Source of the DNA: Terriglobia bacterium
Lineage (GTDB): Bacteria > Acidobacteriota > Terriglobia > Terriglobales > Acidobacteriaceae
Length of the DNA: 64,000 nt
NCBI GenBank assembly: GCA_020073565.1
Contig: JAIQEY010000003.1
Coordinates: 140,251 to 204,250 of the forward strand
Direction of reading: 5' to 3'
Part shown: positions 26,970 through 36,926 of the stretch, piece after piece
Numbering within the stretch: position 1 is the stretch's first letter
How the letters are laid out: every line of letters begins with the position of its first letter
Position numbers and translations under genes: made by a program
Notes under the pieces: generated by a model
What the model was told of the DNA's origin: nothing
What the model saw: the letters and a program-made list of their open reading frames with translations, nothing else
The model's database searches: none

Positions 26970-28955
26970 ATGGGTCGGGCGCTCTATTCGTTTCTAATTT
27001 TTTCGCTTTCCTTACTTGCCTCGCACACTGCGTCTGCGGCCGAGAAACCTCGCCTGCGGGTCGACGACTGTCAGATTGACGCCGAACTCCTGCCCCAGAC
27101 CCACAAGATCACGGCGCGCGCCACCGTCAAAGTCACCGCGCTCGATGACCTCAGCGTCGCCACCTTTCAGCTGAACAACGGCCTCCGCATCACCAAGCTG
27201 ACCGACGCCAACAACAAGCCGCTCACTCCCGAACGCAACACGCAGGACTCAACCGTGCGCTTCGGGCTGACCAGCGGCCTTGCCAAGAACGCCAGCACCT
27301 CGTTCACCTTCGAATACGAAGGCACGCTTGAAACCGCGGACGACAGCCCCGTTCAAGGGCTCAAGCTTGCCTACGTCGGCCCCGACACCAGCTATCTGCT
27401 GTACTCCGGCCTGTGGTTCCCGATCGCTGGCTACGGCACGAATCGCTTCACTTCGACCATCAGCGTCACTGTCCCGGCGCACATGATCGTCATCGGCAGC
27501 GGGAAAGAACCTGTCACTGCCACCGTCACCAGGAAGCCCGCCGTCGCAAACTCCAAGACCTTCACCTTTGCCTGGGACAAACCCAGTTTCCCGGGCACGA
27601 TCATCGCCGGTACGTTTCAGGAATTTAAAAGCGACGAAGCCGGCCTCGATTTGCACGTGTTCTTCAAACCCACGCACAAAGACCTGGGCGCTGAATACGC
27701 CTCGACGGCCGTTAAGGAGTTCACTTACTTCGTCACGCAGTACGGCAACGCCCCTTCGACGACTCTGAAGATTGTCGAACTTCCCGATGACACCGTGCCC
27801 TCGGCATGGGCTCCGGAAATCGCGGCTGTCGCAGGCCGTGCGATCACGGAAAAAATCAACTACCGCCTGCTTGCTAACACCATTGCACACCAGTGGTGGG
27901 GCGTGTTGGTCAGTCCCGCGTCAAAAGACGATTGGTGGATCAGCGACGGCTTCTCGCGCTACTCGGAGGCACGATATGTCGAGAGCGCTGCCGGTCGCGC
28001 CGGCCTTGAGGAAATGGTGAAGGACATGTCGGTGGGCGCGCTTGCCTACGACAGTGTGCCTCTTTCCAGCGCCGCCAAGCTCGACTATTTTTCGCCGGAA
28101 TTTCAGTCGCTTGTCACCGACAAGGGCGCCATGATCCTGCACATGCTGCGCTGGGTACTCGGCGAAGATAAGTACCTGAAGGTCATGCGCGACTTCGCGA
28201 CCAAGTTCGGCGGCAAACCCGCCTCCACCGACGACTTCCGCGCGCTTGTCGAACAAGTCTATGGCGAGAAGTTGACCTGGTTCTTCTCGCAGTGGATGGA
28301 TTCCACCAGCGCCCCCGAATTCAAAACCAAGTACACGGTGTACCGGCTCGGCACCAACAAGGGTTTCCGCGTGGTCGGTGCCATCACCCAGGACCTCGAC
28401 CTGTTCCGCATGCCCGTCGATCTGCGCATCGATACCGACGGCAAAACGGAAGAGAAGCGCATTGACGTCGTAGGCACCGATTCGCCCTTCACCATCGAGA
28501 CCTTTGGACGCCCGCGGCGCATCGTGGTCGATCCCGATAATCGCGTGCTCACCAACTCCGCCGACATCAAGCTGCGCTCCTCGATCCTGCGCGGACAGGG
28601 CTTGATCCAGCAAGGCGATCTGGCCGGAGCACTGAGCGAGTTCAACAAAGCTCTCGAAGTAAACAAGAACAGTTCGCTCGCACATTACCGCATCGCCGAA
28701 GTGTTCTATCTGCAGCGAAACTACCAGGCCGCGGCCAATGCCTATCGCGAGTCACTTAACGGTGACGGCGAGCCCCGTTGGACCGAAGTCTGGAGCCACT
28801 TGCAACTCGGCAAGATCTTCGACGTCACCGGGCAGCGCGAGCGCGCCGTGAATGAATACCGCCAGGCCGTCCAGACCAACGACAACACTCAGGGCGCGCT
28901 GGACGAAGCGCGTAAGTACCTGCAAAAGGCCTACGAGCGGGAAAAAGGTAATTAG
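26970..28955 (+). CDS. M1-peptidase-like exported protein with lost active site, C-terminal TPRs
   Basis: About 661 residues from the ATG at 26970 (MGRALYSF), which begins a clear signal peptide (LIFSLSLLASHTASAA); the open frame starts at 26868 but that part is not signal-like. The fold follows M1 aminopeptidases: an N-terminal beta domain (about 30-210), then NTIAHQWWGVLVS and DDWWISDGFSRYSEARYVE, then TPR-like helices (about 540-655). In M1 enzymes the zinc ligands would be His303, His307 and Glu326, with catalytic Glu304. Here they are Asn303, His307, Asp326 and Thr304. The usual YxKG tyrosine segment reads TDKGAMILHMLR. Peptidase activity is therefore unlikely; a binding or scaffold role is inferred. 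Confidence 0.88.
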   Translation: MGRALYSFLIFSLSLLASHTASAAEKPRLRVDDCQIDAELLPQTHKITARATVKVTALDDLSVATFQLNNGLRITKLTDANNKPLTPERNTQDSTVRFGLTSGLAKNASTSFTFEYEGTLETADDSPVQGLKLAYVGPDTSYLLYSGLWFPIAGYGTNRFTSTISVTVPAHMIVIGSGKEPVTATVTRKPAVANSKTFTFAWDKPSFPGTIIAGTFQEFKSDEAGLDLHVFFKPTHKDLGAEYASTAVKEFTYFVTQYGNAPSTTLKIVELPDDTVPSAWAPEIAAVAGRAITEKINYRLLANTIAHQWWGVLVSPASKDDWWISDGFSRYSEARYVESAAGRAGLEEMVKDMSVGALAYDSVPLSSAAKLDYFSPEFQSLVTDKGAMILHMLRWVLGEDKYLKVMRDFATKFGGKPASTDDFRALVEQVYGEKLTWFFSQWMDSTSAPEFKTKYTVYRLGTNKGFRVVGAITQDLDLFRMPVDLRIDTDGKTEEKRIDVVGTDSPFTIETFGRPRRIVVDPDNRVLTNSADIKLRSSILRGQGLIQQGDLAGALSEFNKALEVNKNSSLAHYRIAEVFYLQRNYQAAANAYRESLNGDGEPRWTEVWSHLQLGKIFDVTGQRERAVNEYRQAVQTNDNTQGALDEARKYLQKAYEREKGN

Positions 28956-28958
28956 TTA

Positions 28959-29033
28959 TTGGCTCTTGGCTCTTGGCTCTTGGCTCTTGGCTCTTGGCTC
29001 TTAGCTCTTAGCTCTTAGCTCTCAGCTCTCAGG
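28959..29033. repeat. Heptanucleotide tandem repeat tract
   Basis: Six consecutive TTGGCTC units grade into TTAGCTC and then TCAGCTC variants, about ten units in all. It begins 3 bp after the stop of the M1-like gene and ends about 35 bp before the antitoxin gene. It is the longest of several 7-bp-periodic tracts in the window. Confidence 0.95.
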
Positions 29034-29067
29034 GAGGACGATGGGTTTGTGGTAGGATAACAGTAGT

Positions 29068-29301
29068 ATGAAAGAGAAGACTTCCATCACACTCTCAACC
29101 GATGTCCTTGCCGGCATCGACCGCCTGGCTGGATCGAAGCGCTCGCGTTCGGCCGTCATCGAGCACGCCCTGCGCCGCTATTTGAAGGAACACGCGCGCA
29201 CCCGGATGCAGGCACGCGATCTCGAGCAACTCAATCGTGCGGCCGACGAACTCAATGCCGAAGCGGCCGATGTGCTCGACTACCAGATCGCCGAGAGTTG
29301 A
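29068..29301 (+). CDS. Ribbon-helix-helix antitoxin (CopG/MazE-like)
   Basis: 77 residues. The N-terminal strand [19 protein letters not shown], then helix-turn-helix [17 protein letters not shown], is the ribbon-helix-helix DNA-binding fold. The acidic C-terminal tail ([13 protein letters not shown]) is the usual toxin-binding part. The stop is 7 bp before the MazF-like toxin. The pair is expected to repress its own promoter. Confidence 0.88.
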   Translation: MKEKTSITLSTDVLAGIDRLAGSKRSRSAVIEHALRRYLKEHARTRMQARDLEQLNRAADELNAEAADVLDYQIAES

Positions 29302-29308
29302 CCGGGCG

Positions 29309-29632
29309 ATGCGACGAGGCGACCTCTATCGCGTTTCGAAGCCTGGTGGCGACCCCAAGAGTTCACGGGTATTTGTGGTGGTCAGCCGGCAGGTGCTGCT
29401 CGATTCCCGTTTTTCAAGCGCTATCTGTGCCCCGATATTTTCCAGCGGTCAGGGACTCTCAACGCAGGTGGCTATAGGCATTGAAGAGGGGTTGAAGCAC
29501 GATAGTTGGATCATGTGCGACAACCTGGTCTCGCTGCGCAAGGCAGATTTGACGCAGTTCATCGGCAGTCTTCCGGCCGTTAGACTCGCCGCGTTGAACC
29601 GGGCTCTGAAGATGGCGCTCGATCTGGACTAA
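29309..29632 (+). CDS. MazF/PemK-type endoribonuclease toxin
   Basis: 107 residues from the ATG at 29309 ([14 protein letters not shown]); the open frame begins earlier at 29237 but that would overlap the antitoxin. The features [17 protein letters not shown] and the central [12 protein letters not shown] follow the MazF/PemK fold. These toxins cut single-stranded mRNA. Together with the gene at 29068 it forms a type II toxin-antitoxin module. It ends 4 bp before the stop of convergent ppa. Confidence 0.9.
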   Translation: MRRGDLYRVSKPGGDPKSSRVFVVVSRQVLLDSRFSSAICAPIFSSGQGLSTQVAIGIEEGLKHDSWIMCDNLVSLRKADLTQFIGSLPAVRLAALNRALKMALDLD

Positions 29633-29635
29633 GCC

Positions 29636-30190
29636 CTACCCGGCCACACCCTTGAATCCCTTGCGCCGCTGCTCGCTGTAGCGGTGCAGAGCGTCCTCGA
29701 TGATCGGATAGGCCTCCGTGGCGGGGCGGATCTCGTCCACCTCGACCGACTTCCCCTCCAGTTGTTTGTAGTCCTGAAAGAAGCGGCGCAGCATGATGAG
29801 GCGGTGGGGCGGCATCTCCGCGGCCTCGCGGTAGGAATTGAATTCCGGATCTTCGGTGGCGATGGCGATGATCTTGTGGTCCTTCTTGCCGGAATCGATC
29901 ATCGTCATCAGCCCAATCGCGCGCGCGTGGATGATGGTTAGCGGCACCACTGTTTCCTGGCACAACACGAGCACGTCGATCGGGTCATCGTCCTCAGCGA
30001 GGGTCTGCGGGATGAAGCCGTAGTTGGCAGGATAGTAAACCGCCGAGTACAGCACCCGGTCGAGTTTGATGAGGCCGCTGTCCTTGTCGAGTTCGTACTT
30101 CACGCTCGACCCGAAGGGGATCTCGACCACCGTGTTGAATTCCTGCGGGAGCTTGCTGCCGGGGGTAACGTCGTGCCAGGGATGGATCAT
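29636..30190 (-). CDS. ppa: Inorganic pyrophosphatase, family I
   Basis: 184 residues, the usual bacterial length. It hydrolyses pyrophosphate to phosphate in the cytoplasm, pulling biosynthetic reactions forward. Signatures: EIPFGSSVKYELDKDSGL, YPANYGFIPQT and EDDDPIDVLVL, which carries the metal-binding aspartates. It stands alone on the minus strand, convergent with the toxin gene and divergent from the ccm operon. Confidence 0.96.
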   Translation of the reverse strand: MIHPWHDVTPGSKLPQEFNTVVEIPFGSSVKYELDKDSGLIKLDRVLYSAVYYPANYGFIPQTLAEDDDPIDVLVLCQETVVPLTIIHARAIGLMTMIDSGKKDHKIIAIATEDPEFNSYREAAEMPPHRLIMLRRFFQDYKQLEGKSVEVDEIRPATEAYPIIEDALHRYSEQRRKGFKGVAG

Positions 30191-30368
30191 GGTTGCGGCC
30201 TGCCTTTACGATTGCGGGGTATGCCACCGATTAGGCATTGTAAATGCAACAGGATAAGCAAGAGGTGGGTAAAGCGTGCTGCTCTGGGGTGGGGAGGTTC
30301 AGAATTTCGGGCATCTTGACCCCAGCCCCGAGCAGCGCGTACAGTTTTTAATCAGGGTGAGGTGTTTT

Positions 30369-30854
30369 ATGTCGAGTGAAACCAGCAGGTATCTGAAATT
30401 CGGCGCGGTGATGGTATTGATTTTGCTTTCACTCGGCTACCTGGCATACACGGGTGTGCAAGACAGCAAGAGCTACTACGTCACCATCAAGGAACTAAAC
30501 GGGCTGGGCGACCGTGCCTACTCCAAGCGCCTGCGCGTTGCCGGTAACGTGGTGCCGGGCTCGATCAAACGCTCGGGAACGCGCGTGGAGTTCCTGCTGA
30601 AGGAAAATGACTTGACGCTGCCGGTTTCCTACACCGGAACCGAAGCTCCGCCTGACACTTTCAAGGACGACTCGCAGGCCTTGGCCGATGGCAGTTTCGG
30701 CCGCGATGGCGTTTTCCACGCCAAGGGACTGCAGGCCAAGTGCGCTTCGAAGTACGCTCCCAAGCCCGGGCAGCCGGGCGTTGCTCCCGCGGCTGAACCC
30801 GCCAAGAGCGTGACGCAGAACCAGACCTCGGGCTCGAGCGGGATGGCTGACTAA
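30369..30854 (+). CDS. ccmE: Cytochrome c maturation haem chaperone CcmE, Cys-type
   Basis: 161 residues from the ATG at 30369, preceded by GAGGTG. One N-terminal membrane anchor (about 10-30) and a periplasmic OB-fold (LRVAGNVVPGSIKRSG ... VEFLLKEND ... LPVSYTGTEAPPDTFKD). In the classical protein a His in an HxxxY motif binds haem covalently. Here the motif is CASKY, with Cys125 and Tyr129, which is the CxxxY variant described for archaeal and some deltaproteobacterial CcmE. The tail is Pro/Ala/Ser-rich. It is the first gene of the ccmEABCD run. Confidence 0.9.
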   Translation: MSSETSRYLKFGAVMVLILLSLGYLAYTGVQDSKSYYVTIKELNGLGDRAYSKRLRVAGNVVPGSIKRSGTRVEFLLKENDLTLPVSYTGTEAPPDTFKDDSQALADGSFGRDGVFHAKGLQAKCASKYAPKPGQPGVAPAAEPAKSVTQNQTSGSSGMAD

Positions 30855-30865
30855 GATCGATCCGA

Positions 30866-31536
<671 letters not shown>

Positions 31537-31540
<4 letters not shown>

Positions 31541-32238
31541 GCCAGGCATCTGCGGTCACACGAGATCCCGTGCGCGGCATCACGCGCGCCACGCTGCTGA
31601 AAGACCTTCGGCTCGAATGGCGCTCCAAAGATGCCATCAACTCGATGCTGTTCTTCTCGTTGCTGGTGGTCGTCGTTTTCAGCTTTTCGTTTGATCCCAG
31701 TGCAGAAGAGTCTCGGCAGATCGCGGGGGGCTTGATCTGGGTGGCAATCTTGTTCGCGGCCGTGGTCGCCTTAAACCAAACATGGGCGCGCGAGTTGCGC
31801 AACCAGGTGCTGGACGCATATCGGGTTTCGCCCGCGCCTGCCAACTCCCTGTTTCTGGCGAAAGCCATCGGCAATTTCGTATTCGTCACTGTGCTCGAAG
31901 CACTTATGACCCCACTGTTCATCGCGTTCTACCGGTTGCGTGCGTTGGGTCCGGCATGGCAATTGCTGGTGGTTGCGGCGCTGGGAACGTGGGCGCTGGT
32001 GGTGAACGGAACCTTTTTTGCCGCGATGTCGATCCGCACACGCAGCCGCGAGATCATGTTGCCCTTGTTACTGTTTCCGATTGCGATTCCGGCCATCCTA
32101 GCCATGGTGCAGGCGACGACTGCGATCCTGACAGGGGAATCGGGGGCCCGCTTCTGGATCGTGTTGCTTGGGACCTACGATCTGGTGTTTACTACCAGCT
32201 GTTTGCTCTTATTCGAAACCGTGTTGAATGCGGAATGA
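31537..32238 (+). CDS. ccmB: Haem exporter membrane protein CcmB
   Basis: 233 residues with six hydrophobic segments. The N-terminal LLKDLRLEWRSKDAINSMLFF is typical of CcmB. It is the membrane partner of CcmA. It overlaps ccmA by 4 bp at its start and ccmC by 11 bp at its end, so the three are translationally coupled. Confidence 0.92.
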
Positions 32239-32956
32239 AGAGTTTCGAGAAACCTTGAAACTTATGAAACGAACCTTCCCTATCCTCGGCATCCTGACCG
32301 CGATTCTGCTGAGCTACGCGTTGTACCAGGCACTGGTGGTAGCGCCGACCGAACAGACCATGGGCGACGTGCAGCGGATTTTCTACTATCACGTACCCTC
32401 GGCGTGGACCGCGTTCATTCTCTTCTTTGTTAATTTTGGCGCTTCCATCTACTACCTGATCAAGCGCAACCCAGCGGCCGACATCGTGGCTCTGGTGAGC
32501 GCGGAAGTGGGAGTGGTGTTCTGCACGATCGTGCTGGTAACGGGCCCGATCTGGGCGCGCCCGGTCTGGGGCATCTGGTGGACATGGGACATGCGGCTGA
32601 CCTCAACGCTCGTCCTGTGGCTCATCTACGTGAGCTATCTTTTCCTGCGGCGCTTTTCGGCCGGCGGACAGACCCCAGCGCTGGCAGCAGCGCTGGCGGT
32701 TTTTGGCGCGCTCTGTGTGCCGTTTGTCTACTTCTCGATCTGGTTCTTCCGCACCCAGCACCCGCAGCCGGTGATGGGCGGAGGCGGTTCGATTGATCCG
32801 CGCATGATGCACGTGTTGCTGATCAACTGGCTGGCGTTTTCCTGCTTCGCGTTCCTGGTGTGCTGGTCACGCTACCGGCTGGAAAAATTGCAGCGCGAGG
32901 TGGATGAAGTTCATGCTCTTGAATCCCTGAAGGATGTCCCCAGGAGCGCACGATGA
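32228..32956 (+). CDS. ccmC: Cytochrome c maturation protein CcmC
   Basis: 242 residues from the ATG at 32228; an ATG at 32264 (MKRTFPILG) would give a more typical N-terminus. Six membrane segments and the tryptophan-rich haem-binding motif WGIWWTWDMRLTS between them. HVPSAW early and the late MHVLLINW carry the His residues expected to ligate haem. CcmC hands haem to CcmE at the periplasmic face. The stop overlaps the start of the small ccmD-like gene. Confidence 0.93.
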   Translation: MRNEEFRETLKLMKRTFPILGILTAILLSYALYQALVVAPTEQTMGDVQRIFYYHVPSAWTAFILFFVNFGASIYYLIKRNPAADIVALVSAEVGVVFCTIVLVTGPIWARPVWGIWWTWDMRLTSTLVLWLIYVSYLFLRRFSAGGQTPALAAALAVFGALCVPFVYFSIWFFRTQHPQPVMGGGGSIDPRMMHVLLINWLAFSCFAFLVCWSRYRLEKLQREVDEVHALESLKDVPRSAR

Positions 32957-33081
32957 TGGGAAACACTTATCTGTTCGCAGCGTATGCGGCGGCCTGGATC
33001 ATCCACATTGTGTACCTCTCGACCATCGTTTCGCGGTATTCGCGGCTGAAGCGCGAGATTGACGAATTGAAAAAGAAGTAG
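32953..33081 (+). CDS. ccmD: CcmD-like small membrane protein
   Basis: 42 residues, found by reading on from ccmC; its ATG overlaps the ccmC stop (ATGA). The sequence has one membrane helix (YLFAAYAAAWIIHIVYLSTI) followed by a charged tail SRYSRLKREIDELKKK. This matches the layout of CcmD-family proteins, which stabilise the CcmABC-CcmE complex. A second ATG follows immediately at 32956. Position and topology are the evidence; primary sequence is too short to prove homology. Confidence 0.8.
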   Translation: MMGNTYLFAAYAAAWIIHIVYLSTIVSRYSRLKREIDELKKK

Positions 33082-33362
33082 CCAGAAGTCAGTAGCCAGC
33101 AAGCCCCTCGCTGCAAATCGTCGATTACTGACTACCGTCTACTTTCCTTACAACCATTTTCCCCTCCCCGCGCTTCATACAGGGCGGCGCTAATCCCTGC
33201 TTGGCTTGACAGGGTATCTCCCAGATGTAAAAGTATTTGTTTGCTTTAATCCCAGTTCTGGTGACAGGTACGCATCCGCTTGCTTAGGGCGTCGAGCCGC
33301 TGTGGTGTTTGTGTGCCGTTCTTGTTCTCATTCCACGAAATTGGGACATCGGAGGAGCGTTC
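33082..33362. other. Intergenic, no gene seen
   Basis: 281 nt after ccmD. It opens with a short 7-bp-periodic stretch (CAGAAGTCAGTAGCCAG near 33084-33102). The rest has no ORF of note. A GGAGGA box at its right end serves the GTG start at 33363. A promoter for the large surface-protein gene is expected here but none stands out. Confidence 0.4.
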
Positions 33363-36300
33363 GTGAATCGGAATGGCCATGTTTTCAGGTCTCAGGGGGC
33401 AGGTCTCAGGGCTCAGGAATCAGCGGTTGGGTCTCAGGAGCCAGGTCGCAGGTCGCAGGCGCGCGGGACTGGGCGGCCGTTCATCGCTCTGCTTCTCGTG
33501 GCGATGGTCATCGGGACCGGTGTTGCTGTCTATTTAGCCCCCGGAACACATCTCCGAAAAGCCGCCACGTCAAAACCTGGCCCTCAGCAGGCCGTTTCCA
33601 GTGTGTCGGTGCCGCTGTTCTTTGAACCCAATCTGGGCCAAACTGACCCGCAGGTCAAATTCCTGGCGCGCGGGAGCGGCTACGGCCTGTTCCTGACCGC
33701 CGATGAGGCGGTGCTTGAACTACGGCATTCAGCACTCAGCACTCAGCACTCAGAATATGGCTTTCAGCTTTCAGCCGTCAGCTCTCAGCATGCTCCCGAT
33801 TCAGTGATTCGGATGAAGCTGGAGGGTGCGAACGCTCCCGCTCGCGTAGCGGGCGCTTCGCCTCTACCGGGAACGAGCAACTACTTTATTGGGAACGATC
33901 CTTCCAAGTGGCGTCACGGCATTCCACAGTTTGCACGGGTCGAGTATCAGGCCGTTTATCCGGGCGTGGATCTGGTTTACTACGGCGACCAGGGACAACT
34001 TGAATACGATTTCCGCATCGCGCCCGCCGCGGACCCGAACCAGATTGCTCTGCGTTTCGATGGCGCTTCGGCGCACATTGACTCGGGCGAACTGATTCTC
34101 TCGACCGATCAGGGCGATGTGCGCTTTCACGCGCCGCACATGTATCAGCGGGATGGAAATGCTCGGAAGACGATCGCGGGAAGCTTTCGGCAGATCGCCG
34201 AAAACAAAATCGGATTTACGATTGGGGACTATGATCGCAGCGGCGAACTGGTGATCGATCCGGTGCTGAGCTATTCGACGTACTTGGGTGGATCGAACGA
34301 CGAGTCGCTCGTGCATGTGGCCTTCGGTCCGGATGGCAATATCTATCTGGCGGGCTCGACGATGTCGTCGGATTTTCCGACCAGCGCGACCAATCCACCG
34401 TTCCAGGCGGGTCTTGGGGGCCCGAGTGCGCAGAACATCTTCATCGCGGTGCTTAATCCCAATGTGCAAGGCTTGGCGCAACTGGTCTATGCGACCTATC
34501 TCGGCGGCTCGCTGTCTGATTCTGCGGCCGGCATCTCAGTCAGTTCCAACGTAGACGCGGGGACCACGGGCAACGACGTGTATGTTGCCGGCTCGACCAC
34601 CTCCCCTGACTTCCCTACCAGCAGCGTGAACACTCCGTTCCAGGCGGGGCCTCAGTCCGGAACCCACGGCTTTGTCACGCGGCTGAATTGGAAATCCAAC
34701 ACCCTGCGGTACTCCACCTACCTCGCCGGCAATGGAATCGATACGGTGACCGGACTAGCGATCGATACGGTGGGAGACGCCTTTGTCACTGGAATCACGA
34801 CCTCGACCAGCGATGTAAGCAATGGATTCCCGGCCAATAGCAACGGTTTCCAGACGGTGTCGCATGCACCCAGCCAGTTCTTCGCGAGCAAGATCAACAC
34901 GAAGGGGACTGGCAGCTTGAGCATGCTTTACTCCACCTACTTTGGCGGGGGGAACCCGCAGTCCGGGACTACCCAGGGAGGCGGCATCGCGGTAGACGCC
35001 TCAGGCAACATGTACATCACCGGTGGGACGAACTTTCTAGGGGCGACGGGAGGAAACGGGGAGGCTCCATTTCCGCTCTTCAACGCACAGCAGAGCTGTC
35101 TTGACGAAGCCGGAAAGACGGCCAACTGTGCGAATAACTCCACCGCGCTGGACGCTTTCGCCGCCAAGATCAATCCAAAGATCGCCGCTTCTCCCCCTGT
35201 CTACTCCACCTACCTGGGAGGCGAGGGTGACGATATTGGCTATGGCATCGCGGTCGATTCCGCTGGCAGTACGTATGTGACCGGTTCGACAACCTCCTCA
35301 GGCTGGGTCCCGCCGACGTCCATCGCTCCGTTTCAACCTTGCCTCAATAACGCGAGCCTTACCACGCCCTGCACATCTAGCATAGGCACCGACGCCTTCA
35401 TCGCGAAGATTGGAAACCCTGGGTCGGGAACCTCGTTCCCGCTGACCTACTTCACGTACCTGGGCGGATCCGGTACGGACGTGGGCCAGGCGATCGTGGT
35501 GGATGCGAATCAGGCGGCTCACGTCGCCGGTTCTACCAATTCGTCTAATCTGAACTTTCTCAACCCCCTGTCGGGACAGGTGTGCGCCCAGAACAATGCC
35601 AACGACGCCATGGTTGCGCTGATTTCGACAACGTTTTCTGGTCGTCCTACGACCAACACGAGCGGTGATTACCTGACTTGCCTGGGCGGAAGTGGGGACG
35701 ATCAGGGCCTGGGAATCGCACTCGACTCGAACAACGCGACCTATGTGAGCGGCATCACCAACTCCTCGACCGACTTTCCCACCACGCCCAACCCGTACCA
35801 GTCGCAGCTGAATGGGTCGCACTACGATGCGTTTGTAAGCAAGTTGGGCGCCAGCAGCGATCTAACCTTGACGATCCCTACCACCAGTCCATCTCCCAAC
35901 CCGGTGGCCGCGGGGAACCAGGTTGCGTTCACGTTTGACATCGTGAACGGCGGACCCGACACGGCCACAACCGTGATCTTCACCGCAACGATTCCTTCGA
36001 CCGGCGTCGGTTCGCAGTCGGCCAAGGTTACCAGCGGCAGTGGTTCGTGTGGGGGCGTGGTGGGGCAAACTACGATTACCTGCACGATCGCGTCGCTGGC
36101 CGCGGGCGCGACCGGCATCGTCGAAGTCGATTTGACGCCGACCATTCCGGTGGTGAACCCGCAGATCACCGGCGTATCGGGTACCGTCAGCGCGAACGGT
36201 GGCCCCGTTCAGGCGACGGCGAACCAACCGCCGGCGAACATCACCGACTTTGCAATCAGCGCCACCGCTCCAGCCGTCATCACCGCTGGGCAGACTACCA

Positions 36301-36761
36301 GCACCATCGTCACGCTGGCTCCGAATCCGACGTACACCGCGTCGATCTCAGTGACCGACTCGGGACTGCCCACCGGTGCGACGGGGACGTTCAGTCCTGT
36401 TTCGCCAATCGCCATGAGTGGAACCGGTTCGGCGACCACCACGCTGAGCATCTCCACCACCGCCCGGCCGGTGACGACGGGAAGCCTGTTACGTGGCCGC
36501 TCGTTCTATGCCACCTGGCTGCCGGTCGGAGGACTGAGCCTGCTCGGGCTAGGCTTGGGCGCGGGCTACAAGCGACGCCGGCGGCTGGTAGGAGCGCTGC
36601 TAGGACTGCTAGCAGGCATCATCTTGCTGCAGGCAGCCTGCGGATCTTCCAGCAGCCCAACCACCACCGGCGGCACTCCGGCGGGGACCTACACGATCAC
36701 CATCACGGGTTCCTCCGGGACCGTTTCTCACAACACGACCGTGCAGTTGATCGTGAACTAA
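33363..36761 (+). CDS. Large membrane-anchored SBBP-repeat surface protein
   Basis: 1132 residues. GTG at 33363 is chosen because GGAGGA lies 7 bp upstream. A membrane segment (FIALLLVAMVIGTGVAVYLA) near residue 40 precedes the typical FEPNLGQTDPQVKFLARG...YGLFLT domain (about 80-300). Next come about eight SBBP beta-propeller repeats (YSTYLGG...GDDIGYGIAVDSAGSTYVTGST), a DUF11-like/Ig-like region (about 840-960), and a C-terminal membrane segment flanked by RRRR, followed by a lipobox-like LLQAACGSSS. The N-terminal 40 residues and residues about 122-142 are encoded by 7-bp-periodic DNA (33380-33462, 33725-33790). It is probably cell-surface exposed; ligand unknown. Confidence 0.88.
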   Translation: MNRNGHVFRSQGAGLRAQESAVGSQEPGRRSQARGTGRPFIALLLVAMVIGTGVAVYLAPGTHLRKAATSKPGPQQAVSSVSVPLFFEPNLGQTDPQVKFLARGSGYGLFLTADEAVLELRHSALSTQHSEYGFQLSAVSSQHAPDSVIRMKLEGANAPARVAGASPLPGTSNYFIGNDPSKWRHGIPQFARVEYQAVYPGVDLVYYGDQGQLEYDFRIAPAADPNQIALRFDGASAHIDSGELILSTDQGDVRFHAPHMYQRDGNARKTIAGSFRQIAENKIGFTIGDYDRSGELVIDPVLSYSTYLGGSNDESLVHVAFGPDGNIYLAGSTMSSDFPTSATNPPFQAGLGGPSAQNIFIAVLNPNVQGLAQLVYATYLGGSLSDSAAGISVSSNVDAGTTGNDVYVAGSTTSPDFPTSSVNTPFQAGPQSGTHGFVTRLNWKSNTLRYSTYLAGNGIDTVTGLAIDTVGDAFVTGITTSTSDVSNGFPANSNGFQTVSHAPSQFFASKINTKGTGSLSMLYSTYFGGGNPQSGTTQGGGIAVDASGNMYITGGTNFLGATGGNGEAPFPLFNAQQSCLDEAGKTANCANNSTALDAFAAKINPKIAASPPVYSTYLGGEGDDIGYGIAVDSAGSTYVTGSTTSSGWVPPTSIAPFQPCLNNASLTTPCTSSIGTDAFIAKIGNPGSGTSFPLTYFTYLGGSGTDVGQAIVVDANQAAHVAGSTNSSNLNFLNPLSGQVCAQNNANDAMVALISTTFSGRPTTNTSGDYLTCLGGSGDDQGLGIALDSNNATYVSGITNSSTDFPTTPNPYQSQLNGSHYDAFVSKLGASSDLTLTIPTTSPSPNPVAAGNQVAFTFDIVNGGPDTATTVIFTATIPSTGVGSQSAKVTSGSGSCGGVVGQTTITCTIASLAAGATGIVEVDLTPTIPVVNPQITGVSGTVSANGGPVQATANQPPANITDFAISATAPAVITAGQTTSTIVTLAPNPTYTASISVTDSGLPTGATGTFSPVSPIAMSGTGSATTTLSISTTARPVTTGSLLRGRSFYATWLPVGGLSLLGLGLGAGYKRRRRLVGALLGLLAGIILLQAACGSSSSPTTTGGTPAGTYTITITGSSGTVSHNTTVQLIVN
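33380..33462. repeat. 7-bp-periodic repeat tract inside coding sequence
   Basis: Degenerate heptads related to GGTCTCA and AGGTCGC (TCTCAGG and GGTCGCA recur) at the very start of the SBBP gene. They encode a Ser/Gln/Gly/Arg-rich N-terminus. A change of one unit would shift the frame. Confidence 0.6.
33725..33790. repeat. CAGCACT heptad tract inside coding sequence
   Basis: Three exact CAGCACT units (33729-33749 region), then decayed units based on CAGCTTT and CAGCTCT. They encode HSALSTQHSEYGFQLSAVSS. The unit family matches the intergenic tract at 28959. Confidence 0.8.
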
Positions 36762-36779
36762 ACCTTCTGGGGTTCTTGA

Positions 36780-36810
36780 AGCCTCCGCTTCGGCGGAGGC
36801 TTTCTGTTTT
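36780..36810 (+). terminator. Rho-independent terminator
   Basis: A perfect 9-bp stem (36780-36788 with 36793-36801) closes a TTCG tetraloop and is followed by TTCTGTTTT. It lies 18 bp after the SBBP gene stop. Confidence 0.9.
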
Positions 36811-36926
36811 GCCGGCAAGAGTTGTTGCTGGACGGGCGAGAGCCTGCCCTGAGCCAAGTCGCAGGGTGCTTGTCGCTCGATCCGACTCGCGCTCGTAAGC
36901 CATTCAAAACACGGCAGATTTCGTTC

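Noticed and set aside
28959..29033. CRISPR-like array
   Set aside because: The repeats are 7 bp and contiguous, with no spacers and no cas genes nearby; it is a tandem repeat.
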